In this document: positions 1 through 7,649 of the stretch, one piece after another | Layout: the number at the start of each line of letters is the position of its first letter | How positions within the stretch are numbered: position 1 is the stretch's first letter | Source of the DNA: Dyella_A sp049445995 | Lineage (GTDB): Bacteria > Pseudomonadota > Gammaproteobacteria > Xanthomonadales > Rhodanobacteraceae | Length of the DNA stretch: 31,332 nucleotides | NCBI RefSeq assembly: GCF_049445995.1 | Contig: NZ_JBMSDZ010000031.1 | Span: 1 to 31,332, forward strand | Direction: 5' to 3' | Program-made: the position numbers and the translations under genes | Notes under the pieces: model-generated | What the model was told of the DNA's origin: nothing | Seen by the model: only the letters and a program-made list of their open reading frames with translations | Databases searched by the model: none

Positions 1-43
1 CCTCGGCGATCAAGCCTGCCCGTTCCACCTCACGTTGCGTCAT
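1..43 (-). CDS. 5' end of an unidentified gene (partial, runs off left edge)
   Basis: An ATG at 43 on the minus strand is preceded by a strong ribosome binding site (GGAGGT, about 5 nt upstream), and the frame is open to the window edge, giving MTQREVERAGLIAE. Only 14 codons are visible, so no family can be assigned. It lies downstream of rnd in the same direction, separated by about 170 bp that hold short tandem repeats, so it may or may not be cotranscribed with rnd. Confidence 0.5.
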   Translation of the reverse strand, partial: MTQREVERAGLIAE

Positions 44-74
44 CCCCACCTCCACGGTCACCCCCTCGACGGAA

Positions 75-122
75 AAGGGGACACTTGTAACTTGCAGGAA
101 GGGGACACTACTAACTGGCAGC
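75..122. repeat. Two imperfect 24-bp tandem copies
   Basis: Positions 75-98 and 99-122 are two copies of a 24-bp unit starting AAGGGGACACT and ending in a GCAG-like segment. They sit in the gap between rnd and the gene starting at 43. No function is evident. Confidence 0.6.
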
Positions 123-125
123 TAC

Positions 126-197
126 AGACCCCGGCATGACAGACCCCGGCATGACAGCCCCCGGCATGCAGACCCCGGCATGCAGACCCCGGCATGC
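126..197. repeat. Five tandem copies of a 14/15-bp GC-rich unit
   Basis: The unit is AGACCCCGGCATGAC or its 14-bp form AGACCCCGGCATGC. Copies lie at 126-140, 141-155, 156-169, 170-183 and 184-197, with a single A-to-C change in the third. The array ends 19 bp from the rnd stop codon. Copy number could vary between strains. It lacks CRISPR-like spacing and shows no obvious coding role. Confidence 0.8.
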
Positions 198-215
198 GGC
201 ATCGGCACCAGCGGC

Positions 216-1334
216 TCAGCCCGGCAACAGGCCGGGCAGGCGGTCGTGCAGCACGCCGTGGCGCCAGCCGTCGAGGAACTCGGGCCACTCGGCGGTAACC
301 ACGTATTCCTCCAGGACCTTGCGCGGGCAGAGCAGGCCGCTGGGTAGATCCAGTTCGGCGGCGGCGGCGTCCACGACGTCCTTCATCGCCGCCAGCGCCT
401 TTTTTGCCTCGCCCTGCGGATGGGTGGGAATGGCGGCGGTGGCGGCGATCTCGCCCTCGTCCATCGGCTGGCGCAGCAGTTCGAACAGTTCGGCGCGCTG
501 CGGCGCGCGCAGCGCGCGCTGGCCGCGGCTGCGCTGGTCCAGCTCGGCCGGCGTGCCGGGCGGGTGCTGGGCCAGGCTCATCGCCAGGGCGTCCTCCAGC
601 AGCCAGGGGCGTGGACGATCGAGCGTGCGGGCGGTACGGTCGCGCCACCGCAGCAGGCGGCGCAGCATCGTCTGCTGCGGTGGCGACCATTCGGCTGCAC
701 CGCGCATGGCGCGCTGCGGCTGCGCTTCGCCCTCGCGGGCACCGGCGCGATGCTTGAGCCGTTCGCAGTCTTCGGCGTGCCAGGCGCTGCGGTCGCGCTG
801 GTGCAGGCGCTCGCTCAGCTGGGCGTGGATGGAGTCCATGTAGACCACGTCCAGCGTGGCGTACAGGCGCTGGGAGTCGGTGAGCGGGCGCTGCAGCCAG
901 TCCGAGCGGGTCTCGCCCTTGTCCAGATCCACGCTGCACAGCTCGGCGACCAGCGCGCGATAGCTCACGCCCAGGCCCATGCCCGCGAAGGCCGCGGCGA
1001 TCTGCGTGTCGAACAGCGCGCGTGGACCGCCCGGCAGCAGCGGCGCAAGCGTTTCCAGATCCTCGCCGGCGCTGTGCATCACGGTCACCGTGTTGCCGGT
1101 ATGCAGCGACGGGTGCAGCGCGTCGCCCAGGTCGAAGGCCAGCGGATCGACCAGCGCGTAGCGCCCGTTCCAGCCCAGTTGCAGCAGGGCAAGCTGCGGA
1201 TAGAAGGTATTGCGGCGCATGAATTCGGTATCCACGCCCACGATGGCATCGTCCGGGAGTCCGGCCAGCCAGCGATCGAGCATGTCGCGGTGGTCGATCC
1301 ATGCGGCATCGTTGGGCAGGGCGGGCAGGGACAT
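216..1334 (-). CDS. rnd: Ribonuclease D
   Basis: A 372-residue protein of normal length for RNase D, a cytoplasmic 3'-to-5' exoribonuclease involved in tRNA 3'-end maturation. The DEDDy exonuclease motifs are visible: VDTEF (D35, E37), HSAGED (D92), and YATLD (Y158, D162). A helical HRDC region follows at about 217-290. The ATG at 1334 has GAAGGA about 8 nt upstream. It is divergently transcribed from the SUMF1-domain gene, sharing a roughly 120 bp promoter region (1335-1453). It lies on the chromosome side of the tRNA junction and is ordinary core genome. Confidence 0.93.
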   Translation of the reverse strand: MSLPALPNDAAWIDHRDMLDRWLAGLPDDAIVGVDTEFMRRNTFYPQLALLQLGWNGRYALVDPLAFDLGDALHPSLHTGNTVTVMHSAGEDLETLAPLLPGGPRALFDTQIAAAFAGMGLGVSYRALVAELCSVDLDKGETRSDWLQRPLTDSQRLYATLDVVYMDSIHAQLSERLHQRDRSAWHAEDCERLKHRAGAREGEAQPQRAMRGAAEWSPPQQTMLRRLLRWRDRTARTLDRPRPWLLEDALAMSLAQHPPGTPAELDQRSRGQRALRAPQRAELFELLRQPMDEGEIAATAAIPTHPQGEAKKALAAMKDVVDAAAAELDLPSGLLCPRKVLEEYVVTAEWPEFLDGWRHGVLHDRLPGLLPG

Positions 1335-1453
1335 GCAGCATTTCCTTCGAAAGCGGGGCGTGGCCGCGGACGCGGCGCGCGGGCCGACTCGATGGAATGT
1401 CGATTGCCCGCGGTGGGCGTGGCACGATAACAGGCCCCACGAGGACGCCCAAG

Positions 1454-3406
1454 ATGCCCAGCAGCACGAACGTCGCCCGACAGCGCGCCCTCGGCGGCGC
1501 CCTTGGTGTGCTCGTGCTGGCGTTCGCGCTCGTGTATCACTTTTTTCCGCGGGTGTTCCACGTCAATCCCGGGGACATGGCGCCGCGCCGTTCGATGGCG
1601 CTCGGCGTGGCGACGCAGGCGCGCGGCGCCAGCGCCTCCAGCGCCTCGTCGCTGGTCGATCCGGGCGAGATCGATGCCGGCCCACCGCTCACGCTCGCGC
1701 CGGCGGCGGTGATCGCCGCGCGCAGCGCGCACCGCAATCCCGACCTGCCGCAGCAGAAGGGCAAGGATCCGCCCGAGGTGGTCGCCCTGCTGGTGCGTGC
1801 CGACAAGGCGCTGCATGCCGGCCAGGTGGCTGGTGCCGAGAACAGTGCCGCGGTGCTCTACCAGCAGGCGCTCAAGCTCAAGCCGGACAGCCGCCGCGCG
1901 CTGGAAGGCCTGTACGAGTCGCGCGCACGGCTGGTCGCCGCGATCGGGCAGGACATCGCGGTGGGCGACGCCGACTCGGCCAGGGAGCTGATCGCCACCC
2001 TGCGCGCCTTGCCCGGCGCAGCCGACGACGTGAAGAGCCTGCAGGCCAGTCTCGACACCCTGGTGAAAGTGCGCCCGATGCTGGCCCGGGCGGCGACGTT
2101 GCTGGACCAGGGCAAGGTCGATCAACCCGAGGACGACAACGCCCTGGCAGTTTATCGACAGGTGCTGGTACTCGATCCGCAGAACGCGGTGGCCCGGCAG
2201 GGCCTGCTGCAGGTACAGCGCGCCGTGCTCGATCGCGCCCTGGCGGCCGTGGCACAGAACGACTTTGCCGGCGCGGACAAGGCGTTGGCCGAGGCGCAGG
2301 CGATCCAGCCCAACTCGCTGGCACTGCGCGACGTGAGCTCGCGCGTGAAAGGCATGCGCGACCAACGCGCCGGCGGACTGCTGGCACAGGCCCGCTCGGC
2401 GCTGGATGCAGGCAACCTGTCGCTGGCCGAGAAACTCGCCGGGCAGGCCCGCGACACCCGGCCGGACCTGCCTGGCCTGGATGATTTCCACGAGCGGCTG
2501 ATGAATGCCCGCCTGTACGCGAGCTACCACCCCGGCCAGGTGTTCACCGACAGCTTCGTCGATCTCCCCGGCAAGGCACCGGCGATGGTGGTGATCCCTA
2601 CCGGCAGCTTCCAGATGGGCGCAGCCAACGACGAAGCCGACCGCAACGATACCGAAATCCCGCGCCACGAGGTGACGCTGGCCAAGGGCATGGCGATGGC
2701 CCGTACCGAGATCACCGTGGGCCAGTTCCGCGACTTCGTGCGCGCCAGCGGTTACCGGCCCGACTCGGTGACCATGGGCGGCTCCAGCGTCTACGACGAG
2801 CGCAGCGGCGTATTGCGCGACGACCCCCGCGCCACCTGGGAGGACGATTACGCCGGCCATCCGGCCGACGATGATCTGCCGGTGGTGAACGTCTCATGGA
2901 ACGACGCCAAGGCTTACGCCGACTGGCTGAGCAAGCGCACCGGCAAGGTCTATCGCCTGCCTAGCGAGGCCGAGTTCGAATACGCACTGCGCGCCGGCAC
3001 CACCACCCGCTACTGGTGGGGCGACGGCACGCCTGACAAGCGCGTGGAAAACCTCACCGGTGCGCTGGATCGCTCCCGCAACGGTCGGCGCTGGAGCAAT
3101 GCCTTCCGCGGCTATCGGGACGCCTATTGGGGGCCGGCACCGGTGATGAGCTTCATGGCCAACCCGTTCGGCCTGTACGACATCAACGGCAACGTTTCCG
3201 AATGGGTGGCCGATTGCTGGCATGACAGCTACCTGCGCGCACCGCGCGATGGCAGCGCGTGGATCAACCCCGGCTGCAGCGCCCGCGTGGTGCGTGGCGG
3301 CTCGTGGGGCAGCGCGCCGGAGCAGGACCGCTCGGCTTATCGGCAGGGCGTGGAAGCGACGGTGCGCAGTGTGCGCGTCGGTTTCCGGGTAGTGCGCGAG
3401 CTCTGA
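1454..3406 (+). CDS. Membrane-anchored SUMF1/formylglycine-generating-enzyme-like protein
   Basis: A 650-residue protein. Residues about 12-31 form one hydrophobic segment that would anchor it in the inner membrane. Residues about 110-370 are alanine-rich helical repeats of the TPR sort. Residues about 385-650 are a SUMF1 (FGE-sulfatase) domain, recognised by PTGSFQMG, ITVGQFRDFV, YRLPSEAEFEYA, NPFGLYDINGNVSEW and VVRGGSW. The segment after GGSW (GSAPEQDRSAYR) has no cysteine, whereas authentic FGEs carry catalytic cysteines there, so I infer that this is not a sulfatase-activating oxidase but a ligand- or scaffold-type SUMF1 fold. The ATG at 1454 is chosen because GAGGA lies 8 nt upstream; earlier in-frame ATGs fall in the rnd promoter region. 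Confidence 0.85.
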   Translation: MPSSTNVARQRALGGALGVLVLAFALVYHFFPRVFHVNPGDMAPRRSMALGVATQARGASASSASSLVDPGEIDAGPPLTLAPAAVIAARSAHRNPDLPQQKGKDPPEVVALLVRADKALHAGQVAGAENSAAVLYQQALKLKPDSRRALEGLYESRARLVAAIGQDIAVGDADSARELIATLRALPGAADDVKSLQASLDTLVKVRPMLARAATLLDQGKVDQPEDDNALAVYRQVLVLDPQNAVARQGLLQVQRAVLDRALAAVAQNDFAGADKALAEAQAIQPNSLALRDVSSRVKGMRDQRAGGLLAQARSALDAGNLSLAEKLAGQARDTRPDLPGLDDFHERLMNARLYASYHPGQVFTDSFVDLPGKAPAMVVIPTGSFQMGAANDEADRNDTEIPRHEVTLAKGMAMARTEITVGQFRDFVRASGYRPDSVTMGGSSVYDERSGVLRDDPRATWEDDYAGHPADDDLPVVNVSWNDAKAYADWLSKRTGKVYRLPSEAEFEYALRAGTTTRYWWGDGTPDKRVENLTGALDRSRNGRRWSNAFRGYRDAYWGPAPVMSFMANPFGLYDINGNVSEWVADCWHDSYLRAPRDGSAWINPGCSARVVRGGSWGSAPEQDRSAYRQGVEATVRSVRVGFRVVREL

Positions 3407-3623
3407 AGCCCGAACGCTGAGCGGCTTCTGACTGGCGGCGGGCGCCATCACATTTGTGCGCGGAAATCGCGCTATGTTCACCACTCCGGCACGCAGCGGA
3501 ATGTGCACGCCGGGTGGTGCAGTACCCGCTACCGTTTTTTCCGGAATCTTTTCCCGGAATCCTTCCGGTTCATCGGGAAGGACTCGGCCCTTGGCCCCCC
3601 CAAGACCTGTCGAGGAAGCTGCC

Positions 3624-3857
3624 ATGGATCCGCAACCGGTTCGCCTGTTCGTCCCGTACACCGACGACACGCCGTGGATCGTGCGCCGCGAGGTGGTCCG
3701 CGTGGGCACCTTCGGCAGCCGCTCCGACGCGGTCCGCGCCGCCATGGCGATGCGCTCCAAGCTCAGCCGCGCCTGGGGCCTGGATCATCCACCGGTACAG
3801 GTGCAGGAATGCGACGGCAGCTGGCACGACGCAGACGAGGGCGAACTGTTCGGCTGA
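3624..3857 (+). CDS. Small conserved hypothetical protein (77 aa)
   Basis: A 77-residue acidic soluble protein beginning MDPQPVRLFVPY and rich in charged residues, with no membrane segment or motif I can name. GAGGA lies about 9 nt before the ATG at 3624. Third-position GC is very high, as in its chromosomal neighbours. It is followed by a hairpin terminator and the tRNA remnant, so it marks the last chromosomal protein gene before the island. The preceding 3407-3623 stretch holds no gene. Confidence 0.65.
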   Translation: MDPQPVRLFVPYTDDTPWIVRREVVRVGTFGSRSDAVRAAMAMRSKLSRAWGLDHPPVQVQECDGSWHDADEGELFG

Positions 3858-3889
3858 ACCGGTGCCACGTGCCGCGGCCGCCAAAGAAA

Positions 3890-3910
3890 AACCCCGCGCG
3901 AGGCGGGGTT
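3890..3910. terminator. Bidirectional rho-independent terminator
   Basis: AACCCCGC (3890-3897) pairs with GCGGGGTT (3903-3910) around a short loop. On the minus strand the stem is followed by a T-run (the A-run at 3885-3891), fitting termination of the original tRNA-Leu gene. On the plus strand it can end the small gene at 3624. Confidence 0.85.
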
Positions 3911-3919
3911 CTTCATGTC

Positions 3920-3974
3920 TGGTACCGGTGATAGGACTCGAACCTACACGACATCGCTGCCAGCGGATTTTGAG
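3920..3974 (-). pseudogene. 3' remnant of tRNA-Leu(CAA): island attachment site
   Basis: Read on the minus strand this is the anticodon loop CTCAAAA (anticodon CAA), the 3' anticodon stem, a long class-II variable arm typical of tRNA-Leu, a T arm (GTAGG, loop TTCGAGT, CCTAT), the 3' acceptor strand CACCGGT, discriminator A, and an encoded CCA. To the right of 3974 no D arm or 5' acceptor strand follows. The tRNA is therefore cut at the anticodon loop, next to an integrase gene. Tyrosine-integrase elements commonly use tRNA genes this way and rebuild the tRNA at their other end, so I infer that the intact tRNA-Leu lies at the far island end outside the window. Confidence 0.85.
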
Positions 3975-4014
3975 ATTGTTCTTGAGGAATAGCATGGGAC
4001 TACGCTGGAACTCG

Positions 4015-4038
4015 CCAAGCCTTGCTGGGCTTGGTTTT
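4015..4038 (+). terminator. Hairpin with T-run beside the attachment site
   Basis: CCAAGCC (4015-4021) pairs with GGCTTGG (4028-4034), followed by TTTT. It is nested inside a wider inverted repeat GGGACTA (3996-4002)/TAGTCCC (4048-4054). It could be a terminator or part of the integrase's arm-site structure. Confidence 0.4.
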
Positions 4039-4152
4039 CCAAGGGGTTAGTCCCGTCTAACCTTACGCCTTGACCAGACCGATTGCGGCACACTTTCCGA
4101 TGCCGTGGCTCCTGGCTGGTTCCTGCGTTCGATCTCGAACTAGGAGGGCGTC

Positions 4153-5505
4153 ATGGCCAAGATCAAGCTCACCAAATCCGCCGTCGATGCGGCCGAAGTC
4201 ACCGGCAAAGACTACGAACTGCGGGACACTATTGTCCCCGGATTCCTCTGCAAAGTCACCGCTCACGGCCGCAAGGTCTTCATGCTCCAGTACCGCACGA
4301 ACTGGAGCGAGCGCCGCAAGCCGAAAATCGGCCAGTTCGGCGAGCTGACCGTTGAGCAGGCCCGCTCGATCGCGCAGGACTGGCTGGCCGACGTGCGCAA
4401 GGGCAGCGACCCCAGTGCCGCCAAGCTGGCCGCGCGCATGGCCCCCACGGTCAAGGAGTTGTGCGAGCAGTTCATCGAGGAATACTCGAAGCCGCGCAAC
4501 AAGCCCCGCACGGTCGATACCTACCAGGGCTACATCGACCGTCACATCATCCCGGCGTTGGGCAAGATGAAGGTGCCCGACCTGACGCGCGCGGACATTA
4601 CGGCGCTGATGCGGGACAAGGCGCATATCGCCGTCACGGCCAACCGGATTCTGGCTTGCCTCCGCAAGATGCTTAACATGGCCGAAGTGTGGGGCTACCG
4701 GCCGGACGGCTCTAACCCGTGCCGTCACGTCCCCAAGTACCGAGAAGATGGCGAGACGCGCTACATCGTCAACGACGAGCTGGCGCGCCTCTATGCCTAT
4801 CTCGACCGGGCGGATGCCGAAGGGCTGGAACACCCGACCCTGACGTTGGCAATCCGCCTGCAATTCGAGTTTTCGGCACGCATGATAGAGATCCGCACGC
4901 TTGAATGGGCTTGGGTCGATTTCGAGAATCGCCGCGTCGTCTGGCCAGATAGCAAGACCGGCGACATTTCCAAGCCGATGAGCGAAGCAGCCTACCAACT
5001 GTTGTCCAATGCCCCGCGCATCAACGATTCGCCTTACGTGTGCCCGGCCGTCTTCGACAGCAAGGAGCCGCTGCCTGAAAGCACCTATTACAACTCCTGG
5101 CGGCGCATCTTGGAACGGGCCAAGGTGCCGCATGTCGGCACGCACGGCATTCGTCATCGCGCGGCCACTGACATCGCCAATTCCGGCGTTCCCATCAAGG
5201 TCGGCATGGCGCTGACCGCGCACAAGACCGTCACGCAGTTCATGACGTATGTGCATACCGAGGATGACCCGGTGCGGGCGGCTGCCGAGAAGGTCGCCAA
5301 ACTGCGGCGGGACGCCATCGACAGCCGGGCGTCGGCTACGCCGACTACGCAGCCGCTGGCCGCTTGCCCCGTCGCGGAAGGTGAGAAGACTCGCACCAGT
5401 CAGGGCAACTATCGACCCTACCGCTACCGAAAAAGCCCGAAGCGCGCAGTGCCGCCTGGCACAAAGCGCGCAGCGCCAGAAGTGCCGGTGGCGGCCGGCT
5501 CCTGA
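4153..5505 (+). CDS. P4-type tyrosine integrase
   Basis: A 450-residue site-specific recombinase. The N-terminus (MAKIKLTKSAVDAAEVTGKD... YELRD, GFLCKV) is the DUF4102 arm-binding domain of P4-family integrases. A SAM-like core-binding domain follows at about 95-180, and the catalytic domain at about 210-385. Catalytic residues visible are R243 (SARMIEI), H331 and R334 (THGIRHR), H357 (TAHKTV) and nucleophile Y366 (MTYVH). After about residue 400 it has an unusual Arg/Pro-rich basic tail. GGAGG lies 5 nt before the ATG. It is expected to catalyse excision and integration at the tRNA-Leu(CAA) site at its left. Confidence 0.93.
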   Translation: MAKIKLTKSAVDAAEVTGKDYELRDTIVPGFLCKVTAHGRKVFMLQYRTNWSERRKPKIGQFGELTVEQARSIAQDWLADVRKGSDPSAAKLAARMAPTVKELCEQFIEEYSKPRNKPRTVDTYQGYIDRHIIPALGKMKVPDLTRADITALMRDKAHIAVTANRILACLRKMLNMAEVWGYRPDGSNPCRHVPKYREDGETRYIVNDELARLYAYLDRADAEGLEHPTLTLAIRLQFEFSARMIEIRTLEWAWVDFENRRVVWPDSKTGDISKPMSEAAYQLLSNAPRINDSPYVCPAVFDSKEPLPESTYYNSWRRILERAKVPHVGTHGIRHRAATDIANSGVPIKVGMALTAHKTVTQFMTYVHTEDDPVRAAAEKVAKLRRDAIDSRASATPTTQPLAACPVAEGEKTRTSQGNYRPYRYRKSPKRAVPPGTKRAAPEVPVAAGS

Positions 5506-5513
5506 ACGTGGCG

Positions 5514-5548
5514 CCTGAATTGTCGTATCAGCGATACGACAATTCAGG
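5514..5548. promoter_or_regulatory. Perfect 16-bp inverted repeat, probable operator of the toxin-antitoxin operon
   Basis: CCTGAATTGTCGTATC (5514-5529) and its exact reverse complement (5533-5548) flank AGC. It lies between the integrase stop and the toxin start, just upstream of the -35 hexamer. HigA-type antitoxins usually autoregulate by binding such palindromes. It could also serve as a terminator for the integrase, although no clear T-run follows. Confidence 0.7.
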
Positions 5549-5550
5549 GC

Positions 5551-5578
5551 TTGCCATTCATACTCGAACGGATATAAT
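5551..5578 (+). promoter_or_regulatory. Sigma-70-like promoter for the toxin-antitoxin operon
   Basis: TTGCCA (5551-5556) and TATAAT (5573-5578) are separated by 16 bp. The -10 box ends only 3 nt before the toxin ATG at 5582 and there is no ribosome binding site, so the mRNA would start at or just after that ATG. See the finding on this point. Confidence 0.55.
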
Positions 5579-5581
5579 TTC

Positions 5582-5944
5582 ATGGTACAGAAACGCAAGC
5601 TTCTCTATTGGGAAGGCTCGTCGAAAAAGGACTTCAAAGAGTTCCCGGTCGACGTGCAGAAGGACATGGGCGTGGCGCTCTTCGTCGTCCAGCTGGGCGG
5701 CACGCCGGATTCGGCCAAGCTTTGGAAGGGGCTGGGTTCCGGCGTGTACGAACTGGTAGAAGACCACCGGGGCGACACCTTTCGCGCGGTCTATACCGTG
5801 CGGTTTGGCGACGCGGTGCATGTGCTGCATACGTTCCAGAAGAAATCCAAGTCCGGTATTGCCACGCCGCAGCCGGACGTGGAGTTGATCGAGAAGCGGC
5901 TGAAAGCAGTGCTTGCCCGCTATGGGGCGAGCGGGAGAACGTGA
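5582..5944 (+). CDS. HigB/RelE-superfamily toxin (Gp49-like/DUF891 type)
   Basis: A 120-residue basic protein. The sequence LYWEGSSKKDFKEFP, GSGVYELVEDHRGDTFRAVY and HVLHTFQKKSKSGIAT is the standard layout of Gp49-like HigB toxins, including the conserved FQKKS near the C-terminus. Family members are ribosome-dependent or otherwise RNA-cleaving toxins. The toxin gene precedes the antitoxin, as in higBA, and the stop codon overlaps the antitoxin ATG by one base (TGATG). The start at 5582 fits homologue length but lacks a Shine-Dalgarno sequence. Confidence 0.88.
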   Translation: MVQKRKLLYWEGSSKKDFKEFPVDVQKDMGVALFVVQLGGTPDSAKLWKGLGSGVYELVEDHRGDTFRAVYTVRFGDAVHVLHTFQKKSKSGIATPQPDVELIEKRLKAVLARYGASGRT

Positions 5945-6264
5945 TGGCTCGCAAAGACAATCCACAAGGCACCGACAACGTGCTGCTGGATCTCGGTTTC
6001 GACGACGCGGAAGAACTGTCGGCGAAGGCAGCGCTCGCGCTCAAGCTCAACGAGCTGATTGATCGACGAGGCTTGAGCCAGAACGAGGCGGCGGCAATCA
6101 CCGGTATGACCCAACCCAAGGTGTCACAAGTGCGCCGTTACAAGCTCCAGAACATTTCGTTGGAGCGGTTGATGCAGGCGCTGGTGTCGCTGGATCAGCG
6201 TGTCGAAATCATCGTACAGCCAGCGCGGCGCACCCATGCGCCCGGTATCTCCGTTGCCGCTTGA
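5944..6264 (+). CDS. HigA-type XRE-family antitoxin
   Basis: A 106-residue protein with a helix-turn-helix at about 40-75 (LNELIDRRGLSQNEAAAITG, then QPKVSQVRRY) and a short C-terminal beta strand region (RVEIIVQPA). This is the usual antitoxin partner of Gp49-like toxins. It is expected to neutralise the toxin at 5582-5944 and to repress the operon through the palindrome at 5514-5548. Start overlaps the toxin stop by 1 nt, so translation is likely coupled. Confidence 0.88.
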   Translation: MARKDNPQGTDNVLLDLGFDDAEELSAKAALALKLNELIDRRGLSQNEAAAITGMTQPKVSQVRRYKLQNISLERLMQALVSLDQRVEIIVQPARRTHAPGISVAA

Positions 6265-6350
6265 TCGTCTCGCGCGTTGCCGGTACGCCGCACTTGGGCC
6301 AGGTTTCGCTCGAACGCTTCATCGTGACGCAAGGGTGGTGAACATTAAGC

Positions 6351-7649
6351 ATGGATGAGGCCGTCATCGTCTTTTCGCGGAAAGGGTTGTTTCAGACCCG
6401 AATCACTGCGCGCGATGTGCGTAGTCGGGAACACGCGCGCAAGCTATGGCCTCTGGTGTCTCCTGATGCGTTGAGGCAAATGGTAACGTGGGTTAGTCCC
6501 ACTTTTGAGAACGGGGAGCTACGCCGCCGTTCCCACTTCCGGCAGCTTCCCGCCGATCACACGTACAACCTAAGAGCACACTTTGACGACGAAGAAGGTC
6601 GTCGGCAGCGCACCGTGCAAGAAAGCCCCGAACACCGGCACGCCAAGGAATTGATCGCCGCAGAGCTTGCGCGGCGCATGGATGCCGGGCTTGCGATGCC
6701 TTGGTCATTCAAGGACGTGGATGCGTCGGATTACCCGTTGGAAGGCAACTTGTTGCTCGGCGCCGACAGCGTGGCGAGCGAACATCCGCTGGAAACTCCT
6801 TTCGGCAGTCGGTTCCGGCTTGACGTCGCTGTGCTCGGCCCACCTGTCCTGACGGAACCAATGGTGCTGGGAGGCGTGGAAATCGAACTTGGACACGCTT
6901 TCGATGGGCGCAAGGCGCTGATCGGCAAGTCGCTCGGCTTTCCGCTCATCTCCATCGACATCACCGAGATGACACTGGCCGAGCTTACGCCGGAATGGGC
7001 GAAGCAGGTATTGACCGCGACCACGCGGAGCCACGAGCAAGGGCGTCGGCAGACGTACATCTATCTCCACGATCTGCTGTACCCCCTCTACGCGCAACTT
7101 CCGGCGTTCCTCGATAGCGAGCAGCGTCACCAGTTCCTGGTGTTTGCAGACGACGCCACCTTGCACAAGCTGGTGCACTGGATGAACCTGCTGGCCGACA
7201 AGTTGGGGTACCCAAAGAGTACGGTCGCCGTGGCGTTGGTCAACGGGAAAAACGAGCAATCGCGCAAGATGCTGGAGCGCGCAGGACAGGTCGTTGGACC
7301 AGACTGGAAAGGCTTCAACGACCAGCGATGCCTGCGCCTTACGCTTCCACGCCCCAAAGGCCCGGCAGACCTCCAGGCCCATCGTTTCCACATGACGATG
7401 GCACGCGTGCTGCTGTCGCACACGGATGCGCTCGTTGGATACAAGTATTGCAACGGTGTGGATAACAACCACCCGGAAGATGATGTCTGGGTCGCGCATC
7501 GCTGGGTTGCCGAGCTGAGTAAGCACACCGAGCATCGTGTCTTGCCGAAGCGGTTGGCCGAGCCGATCAACAGGTTGATCGCGGTGGTTTCGGACTTACA
7601 TCGTAGTCATACAGCGGCCCCTCAAGAAGTGCGTCCGTCCGATGCCTGA
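6351..7649 (+). CDS. CoiA-like nuclease-fold protein
   Basis: A 432-residue protein. The central part resembles the PD-(D/E)XK nuclease core of CoiA-type proteins: a helix with SPEHRHAKELIA (92-103), then FRLDVAVLG (D158), then GVEIELGHAFDGRKALIGKS (E177, E179). CoiA-like nucleases bind or process DNA. The canonical N-terminal zinc ribbon is absent; only SHFRQLP (61-67) hints at the HFAH-type segment. The C-terminal 200 residues are unrecognised. Its last 8 bp overlap the next gene, so the two are coupled. The context is a toxin-antitoxin pair upstream and antiphage genes downstream, which suggests a defence or DNA-processing role by inference only. Confidence 0.6.
   Translation: MDEAVIVFSRKGLFQTRITARDVRSREHARKLWPLVSPDALRQMVTWVSPTFENGELRRRSHFRQLPADHTYNLRAHFDDEEGRRQRTVQESPEHRHAKELIAAELARRMDAGLAMPWSFKDVDASDYPLEGNLLLGADSVASEHPLETPFGSRFRLDVAVLGPPVLTEPMVLGGVEIELGHAFDGRKALIGKSLGFPLISIDITEMTLAELTPEWAKQVLTATTRSHEQGRRQTYIYLHDLLYPLYAQLPAFLDSEQRHQFLVFADDATLHKLVHWMNLLADKLGYPKSTVAVALVNGKNEQSRKMLERAGQVVGPDWKGFNDQRCLRLTLPRPKGPADLQAHRFHMTMARVLLSHTDALVGYKYCNGVDNNHPEDDVWVAHRWVAELSKHTEHRVLPKRLAEPINRLIAVVSDLHRSHTAAPQEVRPSDA

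Noticed and set aside
126..197. Tandem repeats as a CRISPR array
   Set aside because: The units are directly adjacent without spacers, only 14-15 bp long, and no cas gene is nearby.
58..2860. Long open frames opposite rnd and the SUMF1 gene (for example 58-1467 minus, 420-1430 plus, 1085-2860 minus, 1210-2484 plus)
   Set aside because: They run antisense or out of frame to clearly recognised genes, are Arg/Ala-rich in composition, and arise from the very high GC content.
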